This document shows positions 1 through 7,137 of a DNA stretch of 11,613 nucleotides, in pieces (within the stretch, counting starts at the first letter, position 1; every line of letters begins with the position of its first letter). Origin of the DNA: VAZQ01 sp040510815 (lineage in GTDB: Bacteria > Pseudomonadota > Alphaproteobacteria > Rhizobiales > Xanthobacteraceae). Made by a program: the position numbers and the translations under genes. Below the pieces are notes generated by a model that saw only the letters and a program-made list of their open reading frames with translations, was not told the DNA's origin and did no database searches. The DNA lies in NCBI GenBank assembly GCA_040510815.1, contig JBEVIH010000334.1, positions 1 through 11,613 of the forward strand, written 5' to 3'.

Positions 1-33
1 ACGGAAATACCGCGTTTGCGGGGTCGTAAGACT

Positions 34-63
34 TTGAGTCCAGCCAAAAATGTGCTATATATA
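34..63 (+). promoter_or_regulatory. Possible sigma70-type promoter upstream of the carD leader
   Basis: TTGAGT at 34-39 resembles a -35 box. It is followed 16-18 bases later by an AT-rich TATATATA stretch (56-63), preceded by TGTGC, that could serve as an extended -10. This is the most AT-rich stretch upstream of carD. Transcription would begin near 68-72, just ahead of the intrinsic terminator at 94-119. The call is inference from motif match only; alphaproteobacterial promoters are often poor matches to consensus. Confidence 0.25.
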
Positions 64-93
64 CCGAAAATGAGCACTACACCGCACCCGAGC

Positions 94-119
94 CGCTCCC
101 CGAGGGGAGCGTTATTTTT
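94..119 (+). terminator. Rho-independent terminator before carD
   Basis: A GC stem (CGCTCCC at 94-100 pairing with GGGAGCG at 105-111, loop CGAG) is followed at once by TTATTTTT (112-119). This is a textbook intrinsic terminator for + strand transcription. It either ends a gene lying left of the window or, if the promoter-like sequence at 34-63 is real, acts as an attenuator in the carD leader. Confidence 0.75.
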
Positions 120-263
120 CGGGTTCCCGAGGAACCGTCACATAGGGACGTGAGACCCACGACCAAACCCGTGGCAGGAAAAACGCGTCATCGGTCGAAG
201 AAAACCTCCGCCCAGACCAGGCGGCCCAAAAAGAGTACCGGCGTCCGCCGGAGGGCATCGCAC

Positions 264-292
264 GCCCCGCGGGGTACCACCCGCCGCGGGGC
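264..292 (+). promoter_or_regulatory. GC-rich stem-loop in the carD leader
   Basis: A perfect 9-bp inverted repeat (GCCCCGCGG at 264-272 with CCGCGGGGC at 284-292, 11-base loop) lies 55 bases before the preferred carD ATG. It has no T-run, so it is not an intrinsic terminator. It could be leader RNA structure. If carD starts at the GTG at 150, it would instead be ordinary GC-rich coding sequence. Confidence 0.3.
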
Positions 293-347
293 TCCCGTAG
301 CAAAGACACCCGTCCGCCGCCGGCCGGACGAAGGAGCGCCCCCGGTA

Positions 348-929
348 ATGACCACCAAGAAGACGACCCAACGTCAGGGCTTCAAGACCAGCGAGTTCAT
401 CGTCTACCCGGCCCACGGCGTGGGCCAGATCGTCGCGATCGAGGAGCAGGAAGTTGCGGGCGCCAAGCTCGAGCTGTTCGTCATCAACTTCGTCAAGGAC
501 AAGATGACGCTGCGGGTTCCCACCGCCAAGATCGTGTCGGTCGGCATGCGCAAGCTCGCCGAGCCGCCGTTGGTCAAGCGCGCGCTGGAGACGCTCAAGG
601 GCCGCGCCCGCGTCAAGCGTACGATGTGGTCGCGTCGCGCCCAGGAATACGAGGCCAAGATCAATTCGGGCGACATCGTCGCGATCGCCGAGGTGGTGCG
701 CGACCTGTTCCGCTCCGACACCCAGCCCGAGCAGTCCTACTCGGAGCGTCAGCTCTACGAGGCGGCGCTCGACCGGCTGTCGCGTGAGATCTCGGCGGTG
801 CAACGCATCACCGAGACCGAGGCGATCAAGGAGATCGAGGCCGCGCTCGCCAAGGGCCCGCGCCGCGGTCCCAAGCCCGCCGAAGGCGATGGCGACGACG
901 AGTCGGTGGTCGAGGAAGAGGCGGCGTAA
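348..929 (+). CDS. carD: CarD/CdnL-family RNA polymerase-binding transcription regulator
   Basis: The 193-residue product is a CarD-type protein, which binds the RNA polymerase beta subunit and stabilises the open promoter complex, in alphaproteobacteria including at rRNA and other weak -10 promoters. Residues 12-68 form the Tudor-like RNAP-interaction domain (FIVYPAHGVGQI at 17-28). The helical DNA-contacting domain follows, with Trp94 in VKRTMWSRR, equivalent to the conserved wedge Trp at the upstream edge of the bubble. The tail (about 170-193) is acidic. I chose ATG348 because AAGGAG lies at 331-336 and the conserved domain begins just after it. The frame stays open upstream to a GTG at 150, which would add 66 Lys/Arg-rich residues; that stretch uses codons (AGA, GTA, GGA) unlike the body of the gene. 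A strong hairpin follows the stop. Family identity is secure; the start is less so. Confidence 0.93.
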   Translation: MTTKKTTQRQGFKTSEFIVYPAHGVGQIVAIEEQEVAGAKLELFVINFVKDKMTLRVPTAKIVSVGMRKLAEPPLVKRALETLKGRARVKRTMWSRRAQEYEAKINSGDIVAIAEVVRDLFRSDTQPEQSYSERQLYEAALDRLSREISAVQRITETEAIKEIEAALAKGPRRGPKPAEGDGDDESVVEEEAA

Positions 930-961
930 GCGCTCGCGCTCTCTCCGGCGACGACATTCGA

Positions 962-987
962 GGGCCCGGCGGCAACGCCGGGCCCTT
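962..987 (+). terminator. Hairpin terminator after carD
   Basis: A perfect 10-bp GC stem (GGGCCCGGCG at 962-971 and CGCCGGGCCC at 976-985, loop GCAA) lies 32 bases after the carD stop. Only TT follows before GC returns, so the U-tract is weak. It probably still ends or stabilises the carD transcript, since the next gene starts 180 bases further on. Confidence 0.6.
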
Positions 988-1169
988 CGCACGCTGTTAC
1001 CGGCAATGCCCTTCCGATTGACCCCCGCGCGCGCGTGGCGGCACGCAGCCCGGTTCGCAAGCCTTTACCATGGCTGGGGAAATGCCGAGGAAATGTCTCG
1101 GCGCAGTCATAATTAAGCTCGCTTTCCGAAGAGGATAGGCGGCTCGGGGATCGAACGGCGTGGGGGGAC

Positions 1170-1976
1170 ATGAGGGGGCTTCTTAACGTATTGAACACGC
1201 GTGGATTCGCCTGCGTCGCCACCTTTTTCGGCGCGGGCGTGATCGCGACTTTGGTGGGGGACTGGAGCGCTTCGGACGCGGGGAGCTGGAGCGCGTCGGA
1301 GGCTAGGCCCACCGTCCGTTCGGAACTGTCGCCGGCCGACGCCGTGGCATTCCGGTTCCCATTCGACTGGAACGAGGCCGTGCCGGCGGTTGCGACCGCT
1401 GCCGCCGTTCCGTCGGTTCCGACCGCAGCCCTGGCGAAAGCTGCCCATTCGGGCGTCGCCGCCCAGCAGGCGCTGTTGAGCCCACGGCCGAGCTACCAAC
1501 TGGCCTCGGCGACGGTCGGGCAATTGCCCGCCATGGCCTATGCGCCGGAGAACACGCCGGTCGTGACCAGGACCGAGCCGTTGCCGGCAGCGGTCCATGG
1601 TCCCGCCAAGCCCGCGCCCGACACCAAATCCGCCGCTGCGCCTGCCGCCGCCAAGCCGGTGGCCGCCGCTGCGCCCGCGCCCAAGCGCGACACCCGCCAG
1701 GTGCTCAACGACGCACAGATTTCCAGCATCAAGAAGCGCCTTGGGCTCACGCCCGACCAGGAGCGCTACTGGCCGGCGGTCGAGCAGGCGCTGCGCCAGA
1801 TGGCGTGGAAGAAGACGCCGGGCGAGAAGGCCAAGGTCGATATGAGCACGGTTGATGTGGATGGGCTGAAGTCCGCCGCGTTCCCCCTGGTGATGAGCTT
1901 CAGCGATGACCAGAAACGCGAGCTGCGTTCGCTCGCCAATCTGATGGGTCTCGAAAGCGTGGCGTCCAGATTCTGA
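1170..1976 (+). CDS. Conserved hypothetical membrane-anchored protein with C-terminal LTPDQ-type domain
   Basis: This 268-residue protein has no function I can assign. Residues 13-29 form one hydrophobic segment near the N-terminus (signal anchor). Residues 30-45 carry a short repeat (DWSASDAG / SWSASEAR). Residues 70-172 are a low-complexity Ala/Pro linker. The conserved-looking part is residues 175-268: LNDAQISSIKKRLGLTPDQERYW contains an LTxxQ motif (193-197) as in Spy/CpxP-like small periplasmic proteins, and a second FSDDQKREL stretch (244-252) may be its repeat. I infer an inner-membrane-tethered periplasmic protein. ATG1170 follows a G-rich stretch (GGGGGGAC) serving as ribosome site. 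The gene has its own leader (a 5-bp stem CCGAG/CTCGG at 1085-1101) and terminator, so it looks monocistronic. The similarity to Spy/CpxP is a motif-level impression only. Confidence 0.75.
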   Translation: MRGLLNVLNTRGFACVATFFGAGVIATLVGDWSASDAGSWSASEARPTVRSELSPADAVAFRFPFDWNEAVPAVATAAAVPSVPTAALAKAAHSGVAAQQALLSPRPSYQLASATVGQLPAMAYAPENTPVVTRTEPLPAAVHGPAKPAPDTKSAAAPAAAKPVAAAAPAPKRDTRQVLNDAQISSIKKRLGLTPDQERYWPAVEQALRQMAWKKTPGEKAKVDMSTVDVDGLKSAAFPLVMSFSDDQKRELRSLANLMGLESVASRF

Positions 1977-1999
1977 ATGGGGCGGACCTGAGCATTCCC

Positions 2000-2034
2000 G
2001 AGGGGCCCGGCAGCCATGCCGGGCCTCTTCGCTT
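2000..2034 (+). terminator. Hairpin terminator after the LTPDQ-domain gene
   Basis: A strong stem (GGCCCGGCA at 2004-2012 with TGCCGGGCC at 2017-2025, loop GCCA), extendable outward to 2000/2029 with wobble pairs, is followed by CGCTTTT. It sits 24 bases after the stop of the upstream gene and is a good rho-independent terminator candidate on the + strand. Confidence 0.65.
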
Positions 2035-2153
2035 TTGGGCGGCCCGATGGACGCCCGTGCGCGGGAGTCTGTATCATCACTTGTAGATAGCTTTATGTTG
2101 GGACATCCGATGGGGGCAGCGCGATCGGCAACAGAACAAGGCGGGAGGCGACC

Positions 2154-3722
2154 ATGGACATGAGCGTCACAGTCGGCGCGGCCGGCGGCGACGGCCAAGC
2201 CGAGAAGACCGAAATCCGCAAAATCTCCCGCGGCGCCAATTCGAGCGACCTCGACGCCTGGCTCGAGAAGGTCGAGGCGCTGGGCGAGCTCAAGCGCATC
2301 ACCGCCGAGGTCGATCCCGACCTCGAAGCCGCCACCATCACCTATCTGGTCGGCGGCGAGAAGTCGCCGGCGCTGCTGTTCGAGAACATCAAGGGCCATC
2401 CCGGGCACAAGGCGCTCTACAACATGATCGGCTGCAATCTGTCGCGCTTCTGCCTGATGATCGGCGAGCAGCCCGTCGATCATCCGCTCAAGGCCGTGCA
2501 GATCCTGCAGCGCAAGCTCGGGCGCAAGATGAAGCCCAAGGAAGTGGCGGCCGAGAGCGCGATCTGCAACCAGAACGTTGTCGAGGGCGACGACATCGAC
2601 ATCCGCATCTTCCCGGCGCAGCGGATGTGGCCGCTCGACGGCGGCATGTATCTCGGCACCGGCGACGCCGTGGTGACCCGATGTCCGGAGACCGGCCGCG
2701 TCAACGTCGGCACCTATCGGATGATGATCAAGGGCCCGCGCGAGGTCGGCGTCTACACCTCGCCCGGCAAGGACGCCACCATCGATCGCGAGAAATGGTG
2801 GAAGCTCGGCAAGCCGATGCCGATCGCCGCCGCCTACGGCATCGATCCGTTGCTGTTCCTGGTGGCCGCCACCAGCCTGCCGAAAACCGAAAGCGAGTAT
2901 GAGTATTATTCCGGCATCAACGGTGCGCCAATCGAGGTCTTCACCAGCGATCTGACCGGCCTGCCGCTGCCGGCGCGTGCCGAGATCGTGCTCGAAGGCT
3001 TCCTCTATCCGGACGAGACCTTCGCCGAAGGACCGTTCGGCGAGTTCACCGGCTATTACGGCCGGCCGAGCGGGGCTACACCCTATATGCGGGTCGAGCG
3101 CGTGCGCTATCGCGACAATCCCACCTTGACCTGCGCGTTGATGGCGGACGGCGCCGCCAACGAGGCCGGGCTGTTCTGGGCGGCGTTGCGCTCGGCCGGC
3201 ATCTGGGCCGACCTGCAGAAGCTCGGCGTGCCGGGCATCCAGGGCGTGTGGTCGATCCCGGAGGCCGCCGGCTGGGGCATCACCGTGGTCTCGATCAAGC
3301 AGATGTATGCCGGGCATGCGCCGCAGGTCATGGCGCTCGCCGCCCAGTGCACCGCCGGCGCCTATTTCGGCAAATACGTGATCGTGGTCGACGATGACGT
3401 CGATCCGACCAACGTGCACCAGGTGCTGTGGGCGATGGCGACGCGCTCGCGCCCGGCGCAGTCGATCGACTTTCTGCGCGAGACCTGGAGCACCTTTCTC
3501 GACCCCAGCCTCAATCCGCCGGAGATCCGGCCCTGGGGCTCGAAGTGCCTGATCAACGCCTGCATGGACTATCGCTTCATCAAGACCTTCTCCAAGCGTA
3601 CCAAGCTGTCGAAGGCCGCCTACGACAACGTGGTGGCGCGCTGGCAGGAGCTGGGCCTGAGCGGGCAGCCGCCGGTGGTCTCGGTGTTCGAGGACGAGAA
3701 GCTTCCGGACAGCATTGCGTAA
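2154..3722 (+). CDS. UbiD-family prenyl-FMN-dependent (de)carboxylase
   Basis: The 522-residue product matches UbiD/Fdc-type enzymes in length and layout. These cytoplasmic enzymes reversibly decarboxylate aromatic or alpha,beta-unsaturated carboxylic acids using prenylated FMN made by a UbiX partner, which is not in this window. The catalytic triad is visible: Arg189 in NVGTYRMMIKGP, and Glu292 and Glu297 in EGPFGEFTGYYG, matching the R-E-E arrangement of Fdc1. An acidic VVDDDVDPTN segment near residue 410 is also typical of the family. ATG2154 is preceded by GGGAGG at 2143-2148. The gene stands alone on the + strand and converges on the minus-strand block of hydratase, dehydrogenase, cupin and TctC-type genes. 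It is divergent enough from housekeeping UbiD that I would not call it the ubiquinone enzyme. A role in catabolic decarboxylation is inferred from neighbours; the substrate is unknown. Confidence 0.92.
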   Translation: MDMSVTVGAAGGDGQAEKTEIRKISRGANSSDLDAWLEKVEALGELKRITAEVDPDLEAATITYLVGGEKSPALLFENIKGHPGHKALYNMIGCNLSRFCLMIGEQPVDHPLKAVQILQRKLGRKMKPKEVAAESAICNQNVVEGDDIDIRIFPAQRMWPLDGGMYLGTGDAVVTRCPETGRVNVGTYRMMIKGPREVGVYTSPGKDATIDREKWWKLGKPMPIAAAYGIDPLLFLVAATSLPKTESEYEYYSGINGAPIEVFTSDLTGLPLPARAEIVLEGFLYPDETFAEGPFGEFTGYYGRPSGATPYMRVERVRYRDNPTLTCALMADGAANEAGLFWAALRSAGIWADLQKLGVPGIQGVWSIPEAAGWGITVVSIKQMYAGHAPQVMALAAQCTAGAYFGKYVIVVDDDVDPTNVHQVLWAMATRSRPAQSIDFLRETWSTFLDPSLNPPEIRPWGSKCLINACMDYRFIKTFSKRTKLSKAAYDNVVARWQELGLSGQPPVVSVFEDEKLPDSIA

Positions 3723-3755
3723 CGGCGCGTCCGGTACGGCCGAACATCCGCGCTG

Positions 3756-3910
3756 TCATGCCCGCGCAAGCGGGCATCCAGTAGCCACCGCCGCGTCGGT
3801 GAGACATCGCGCGCGCAACCTGGTTCGGTGTTTACTGGATTCCGGCTCTCGCGGAGCCTGTCCTCGGACGGTGCGAAGCGCCGATCCGGGGGCTCGGCCG
3901 GAATGATGGC
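3756..3910. repeat. Palindromic intergenic repeat between convergent genes
   Basis: The left end is a hairpin (ATGCCCGC, loop GCAA, GCGGGCAT at 3758-3777) followed by CCAGTA (3778-3783). The complementary TACTGG lies at 3833-3838 and leads into a second hairpin (GGCTC...GAGCC, 3844-3858). The outer ends (GTCATGCC at 3755-3762, GGAATGATGG at 3900-3909) resemble the widespread proteobacterial repeat that reads PAQAGIQ when translated. It fills most of the 208 bases between the UbiD gene and the first TctC gene and may provide structured 3' ends for both. No coding capacity is credible here. Confidence 0.7.
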
Positions 3911-3930
3911 CGGGAGAGCGCGGCAATCCG

Positions 3931-4902
3931 CTACGGCTTCGGCTTGAGCCCGATCGCCTGCGTGATCTCCGCGTTGCGGGCGCGCTGGCGTTCGATGTCG
4001 GCGGCGAACGCGGCCGGTCCGCCGGGATTGAGCACCTGCGCGGTGCCGGAGAGCCGCGCGGCGATCGCCGGGTCGGCAGCGGCCGCGGTCACGTCGGCGG
4101 CGATCTGCTCGCGCAGCTCGGCCGCAATGCCGCGCGGCCCGAACAGCCCGACCAGGCCCTCCAGCTCGAGTGCCGGGAAGCCGGCCTCGGCGGCGGTCGG
4201 AATCTCCGGCAGGATCGGCGCGCGCTCGCGCCCGTTCACCACCAGGATGCGGATGCGCCCGGCCTGCGCTTGCGGCTGCAGGATCGCGTACGACGCCATC
4301 ATGATCTGGATGCGTCCCTCGCCCACGTCGGTGGCGGCCTGCACGATGTCGCGGTAGGGCACCTTGGCCACCTTGAGGCCGGCGGTCTTCACGAAATAGT
4401 CGAACGTCATCTCGCCGATGCCCGGCACCGCCGCCATGTTGAACTTGCCGGGCTCGGCGCGGGCGCGCGCCACGAACTCGGCGACCGACGCGATCTCGGC
4501 GGTCGCCGGCACGCCGACCGCCATGATGGTGTTGGACACCCGGGCGATCGGCAACAGGTCGCCCGGCGTATAGGGCAGCTTCTCGTACTGGAACGGATGC
4601 ACCGTGAACGAGCCGCTGGGCGAGAACAGCAGCGTGTGGTCGTCGTTGGCGGCCACGAACGCCTGGATCGCCACCAGGCCGTCGGCGCCGGGCCGGTTCT
4701 CGACCACCACCGGCTTGCCCCAGCGCGCTGCCAGCCGGTCGGACAGCATGCGCGCGCCGATATCGGCGCCGGAGCCCGGGCCTAGCGGCACGATGAACCG
4801 CACCGACCGCTGCGGCCACGATTGCGTTTGCGCGTGCGCCGTCAGCGGTGCGGCAATTGCGCAGAGAGCGAGGACAAACGCGCGCAGCTTCGTCACGGGC
4901 AT
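3931..4902 (-). CDS. TctC/Bug-family periplasmic solute-binding protein (copy A)
   Basis: The 323-residue product is a tripartite tricarboxylate transporter (TTT) receptor. Such proteins capture carboxylates in the periplasm for a TctA/TctB membrane pair. Residues 1-24 are a Sec signal peptide (KLR, hydrophobic core, AHA before Gln25). WPQRSVRFIVPLGPGSGADIG (29-49) is the family's N-terminal signature with the ligand loop; VVENRPGADG (66-75) and PYTPGDLLPIA (110-120) follow, and the C-terminal half has EIPTAAEAGFP. ATG4902 was chosen for the signal peptide and AGGAG at 4908-4912; the frame stays open further upstream but reads as noise. It is the last of three paralogues in a row and is closest to copy B. 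No membrane subunits are encoded nearby, so it must use a distant or shared TctAB, or act as a sensor. The ligand cannot be predicted. Confidence 0.93.
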   Translation of the reverse strand: MPVTKLRAFVLALCAIAAPLTAHAQTQSWPQRSVRFIVPLGPGSGADIGARMLSDRLAARWGKPVVVENRPGADGLVAIQAFVAANDDHTLLFSPSGSFTVHPFQYEKLPYTPGDLLPIARVSNTIMAVGVPATAEIASVAEFVARARAEPGKFNMAAVPGIGEMTFDYFVKTAGLKVAKVPYRDIVQAATDVGEGRIQIMMASYAILQPQAQAGRIRILVVNGRERAPILPEIPTAAEAGFPALELEGLVGLFGPRGIAAELREQIAADVTAAAADPAIAARLSGTAQVLNPGGPAAFAADIERQRARNAEITQAIGLKPKP

Positions 4903-5053
4903 GAAAGCTCCTGCATATGATCGAGTGTAACCGTGAATTGAACGGAGCTGAACTCGAGATTTGGGCGGCGCGGGTGCCGCGAACGCGGCTGCCCAGAGCG
5001 ACACGTGTCCTACCTGAGATTCATGAGGACACGCCCCAGACAGGTCCCGATCG

Positions 5054-6037
5054 TCACCGCGTCGGCTTGAGGTCGAGCGCCTTGGCGATGGTGGCGATAT
5101 GGGCGCGCTGGCGCGCCATGATCTCGCTGAATTCCTTGGCGCCGCCGCGGGTCGGGGTCTGCGCGGTGGCATTGAGCCTGGCTTCGATCTCCTTGTCGTC
5201 GGCCACCGCCACGACATCGGCGCCGATCTTCTCGCGCAGCTCGGCGGGAACGGCCGGGCTGCCGAACAGGCCGACCAGGCCGTCCATCTCCATGGCGGGG
5301 AAGCCCGCCTCGCGTGCGGTCGGAATGTCGGGCAGGCTCGGCGCCCGCTTGCCGCCCATCTGGGCCAGCACCTTGACGCGGCCGGCTTGCTGCTGCGGGC
5401 GCTGGATCGCGTAGGACGAGGAATAGACTTGCAGGCGGCCTTCGGCGAGATCGTTCACCGCCTGCACGATGTCGCGGTAGGGCACCTTGGCGAATGTGAG
5501 CCCCGCCTCCTTGGCGAAGTAGTCGAAGGCGAGCTCGGTGATTCCGGGCACCGCGGCCGAGTTCCACTTGCCGTTCTCCGCGCGCGCGCGTTTCACGAAA
5601 TCGGCGAGATCGGCGATGTTCGATGCCGCCGGCGCCGCGACTGACAGCACGGTCGACGAGAAGCTCGCGATCGGCAGAATGTCGTCCGGGTTGTAGGGCA
5701 GCTTCTGATAGAGATACGGGTGGACGATGAAATTGCCGCTCGGGCCCCACAGGAAGGTGTGGTCGTCGTTGGCGGACAACACCGCCTGGATCGCGATGAG
5801 GCTGTCGCCGCCGGGCCGGTTGTCGATCACGACCGGCTTGCCCCAGCGCGTCGACAGCTTCTCCTGGATGAGGCGCGCGCCGATGTCGGCGCCGGCGCCG
5901 GGCCCGAAAGGAATGATGAAGCGGACCGGGCGCTGCGGCCAGGTTTGGGTCGATGTCTGCGCCGGCGCCGGCGACGTCGGCAGGACGGCAAGTGCAGAGA
6001 GGGCAAGCGCCAGCGCGTGGCGTTTCGTTATGTTCAT
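5054..6037 (-). CDS. TctC/Bug-family periplasmic solute-binding protein (copy B)
   Basis: The 327-residue product is a second TTT receptor. The Sec signal peptide covers residues 1-26 (MNITKR, then an Ala/Leu core, then APA before Gln27). The mature protein begins TQTWPQRPVRFIIPFGPGAGADIGAR, followed by VVIDNRPGGDS and PYNPDDILPIA, and has SYAIQRPQQQAG and DIPTAREAGFPAMEMDGLVGLFG in the second half. The last two align closely with copy A (SYAILQPQAQAG, EIPTAAEAGFPALELEGLVGLFG), so A and B look like a tandem duplication. ATG6037 has GAGGAG at 6042-6047. There are 113 bases to copy C upstream and 151 bases to copy A downstream, with no obvious terminator, so all three could share a transcript. 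As with copy A, no TctA/TctB is in view. Confidence 0.93.
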   Translation of the reverse strand: MNITKRHALALALSALAVLPTSPAPAQTSTQTWPQRPVRFIIPFGPGAGADIGARLIQEKLSTRWGKPVVIDNRPGGDSLIAIQAVLSANDDHTFLWGPSGNFIVHPYLYQKLPYNPDDILPIASFSSTVLSVAAPAASNIADLADFVKRARAENGKWNSAAVPGITELAFDYFAKEAGLTFAKVPYRDIVQAVNDLAEGRLQVYSSSYAIQRPQQQAGRVKVLAQMGGKRAPSLPDIPTAREAGFPAMEMDGLVGLFGSPAVPAELREKIGADVVAVADDKEIEARLNATAQTPTRGGAKEFSEIMARQRAHIATIAKALDLKPTR

Positions 6038-6150
6038 GGTGCTCCTCACCAAGATGAATTCGGCCGGACAGTAACGCGACCCACACGGCGTTGGAACGGG
6101 GGCCGCCGCTACTTTTTGTCTCCACCGGTGCGTGTCGCTTGCCGGCTCCG

Positions 6151-7113
6151 TCACTGCGCCGGCTTGGGTGGCGCGGTCTGGTGGATGGCGGCGATCTTGG
6201 CGCGCTGTTCCTCGATCGCGGCGAGGAATTCTTCCGCCGTGCCGGTGCGCGGCACCGTGCCGATGCCGACCACCCTGGCGCGGAACGCCGGGTCGGCGAT
6301 GACCGTCCGCACGTCGCCGGCGATGCGCTGCCTGATCTCCGCCGGCGTGTCGCGCCAGCCGTAGATGCCGCCGACGCCGTCGAAGGTCAGGTCGGGATAG
6401 CCGGCCTCGCGGGCGGTCGGCACGTCGGGCGCCTGCGGGGTGCGCTCGCGGTTGGTCACGAACAGCAGCTTGGCGGTGCCGGCGCGGTGATGCGGCACCA
6501 GGGTCGGCACGCCGGTGCCGGCGACGTGCAGCCGTCCCTGGTTGAGATCCTGGTAGGCGGGCGCGAAGTCGCGATAGGACACCTGCACCATCTCGATGCC
6601 GGCGTATTTCTGCAGCGCGAGCAGGATGTAATAGGGCAGCCCCGGCGTCGCCGCCCAGTTGAGCTTGCCGGGCTGCGCCTTGGCGGCCTTCACCAGGTCG
6701 GCCAGCGTGTCGACCTTCAGCACGGCGGTGGCGGAGACGCCGAGAAAATTGTCGACCGCCGGCGCGATCGGGAGAAGCTCCTTGGGATCGTAGGGCAGCC
6801 GCTCGTGCAGCAGGTGGTTGAAGGTGACGATGCCGGCAAACGAGAACAGGAAGCTGTGATGGTCGCGCGCGGTCATGAACGTGGTCACCGCCGGGATGCC
6901 GTCGGCGCCCTGCCGGTTTTCCACCACCACCGGCTGGCCCCAGCGTTCGGTCAGCCGCTCGGCGATGAGCCGCGCCGAGAGGTCCATGCCGCTGCCCGGC
7001 GGCAGCGGCACGATGAACCGCACCGTCTTCTGCGGCCAGGCTTGGGTCTGCGCGAGCGCCGGCGTCGTCGCGATCGCGACCACGAGGACGACATTGGACG
7101 CCAATCGTTTCAT
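6151..7113 (-). CDS. TctC/Bug-family periplasmic solute-binding protein (copy C)
   Basis: The 320-residue product is a third TTT receptor, more distant from copies A and B. The signal peptide covers residues 1-21 (MKRLASNVVLVVAIATTPALA, then Gln22). The mature N-terminus AWPQKTVRFIVPLPPGSGMDLSARL carries the family signature with a Met-Asp variant of the ligand loop; VVVENRQGADGIP and PYDPKELLPIAP follow, and DVPTAREAGYPDL lies in the second half. I prefer ATG7113 to the in-frame ATG7131 because the shorter form gives a standard Met-Lys-Arg signal peptide and has GGGAAACAGG upstream. Either start lies within 25 bases of the stop of the hydratase gene, so the two are almost certainly co-transcribed. 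That links this receptor to the hydratase and suggests its ligand feeds the same pathway. Confidence 0.92.
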   Translation of the reverse strand: MKRLASNVVLVVAIATTPALAQTQAWPQKTVRFIVPLPPGSGMDLSARLIAERLTERWGQPVVVENRQGADGIPAVTTFMTARDHHSFLFSFAGIVTFNHLLHERLPYDPKELLPIAPAVDNFLGVSATAVLKVDTLADLVKAAKAQPGKLNWAATPGLPYYILLALQKYAGIEMVQVSYRDFAPAYQDLNQGRLHVAGTGVPTLVPHHRAGTAKLLFVTNRERTPQAPDVPTAREAGYPDLTFDGVGGIYGWRDTPAEIRQRIAGDVRTVIADPAFRARVVGIGTVPRTGTAEEFLAAIEEQRAKIAAIHQTAPPKPAQ

Positions 7114-7137
7114 GCACCTGTTTCCCGGCATTGAGGT

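Noticed and set aside
1084..1114. Promoter for the LTPDQ-domain gene at CATAAT (1108-1113)
   Set aside because: The hexamer is a fair -10 match but no -35-like sequence lies 15-19 bases upstream; that region is instead a small hairpin (GCCGAG...CTCGGC).
2040..2153. Promoter for the UbiD gene
   Set aside because: The AT-richer stretch near 2070-2100 (CTTGTAGATAGCTTTATG) could contain one, but no -35/-10 pair with proper spacing stands out enough to annotate.
1113..3419. Long minus-strand open frame (768 codons) opposite the LTPDQ-domain and UbiD genes
   Set aside because: It is antisense to two well-supported genes, is rich in Arg, Gly, Ala and His with no recognisable domain, and is typical of open shadow frames in high-GC DNA.
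3715..3906. Small plus-strand open frame across the repeat after the UbiD gene
   Set aside because: The peptide is what the common palindromic repeat reads as in this frame; there is no ribosome site and it overlaps the UbiD stop.
6091..7134. Plus-strand open frame (347 codons) opposite TctC copy C
   Set aside because: It is antisense to a gene with a signal peptide and family signature, and no domain is recognisable.
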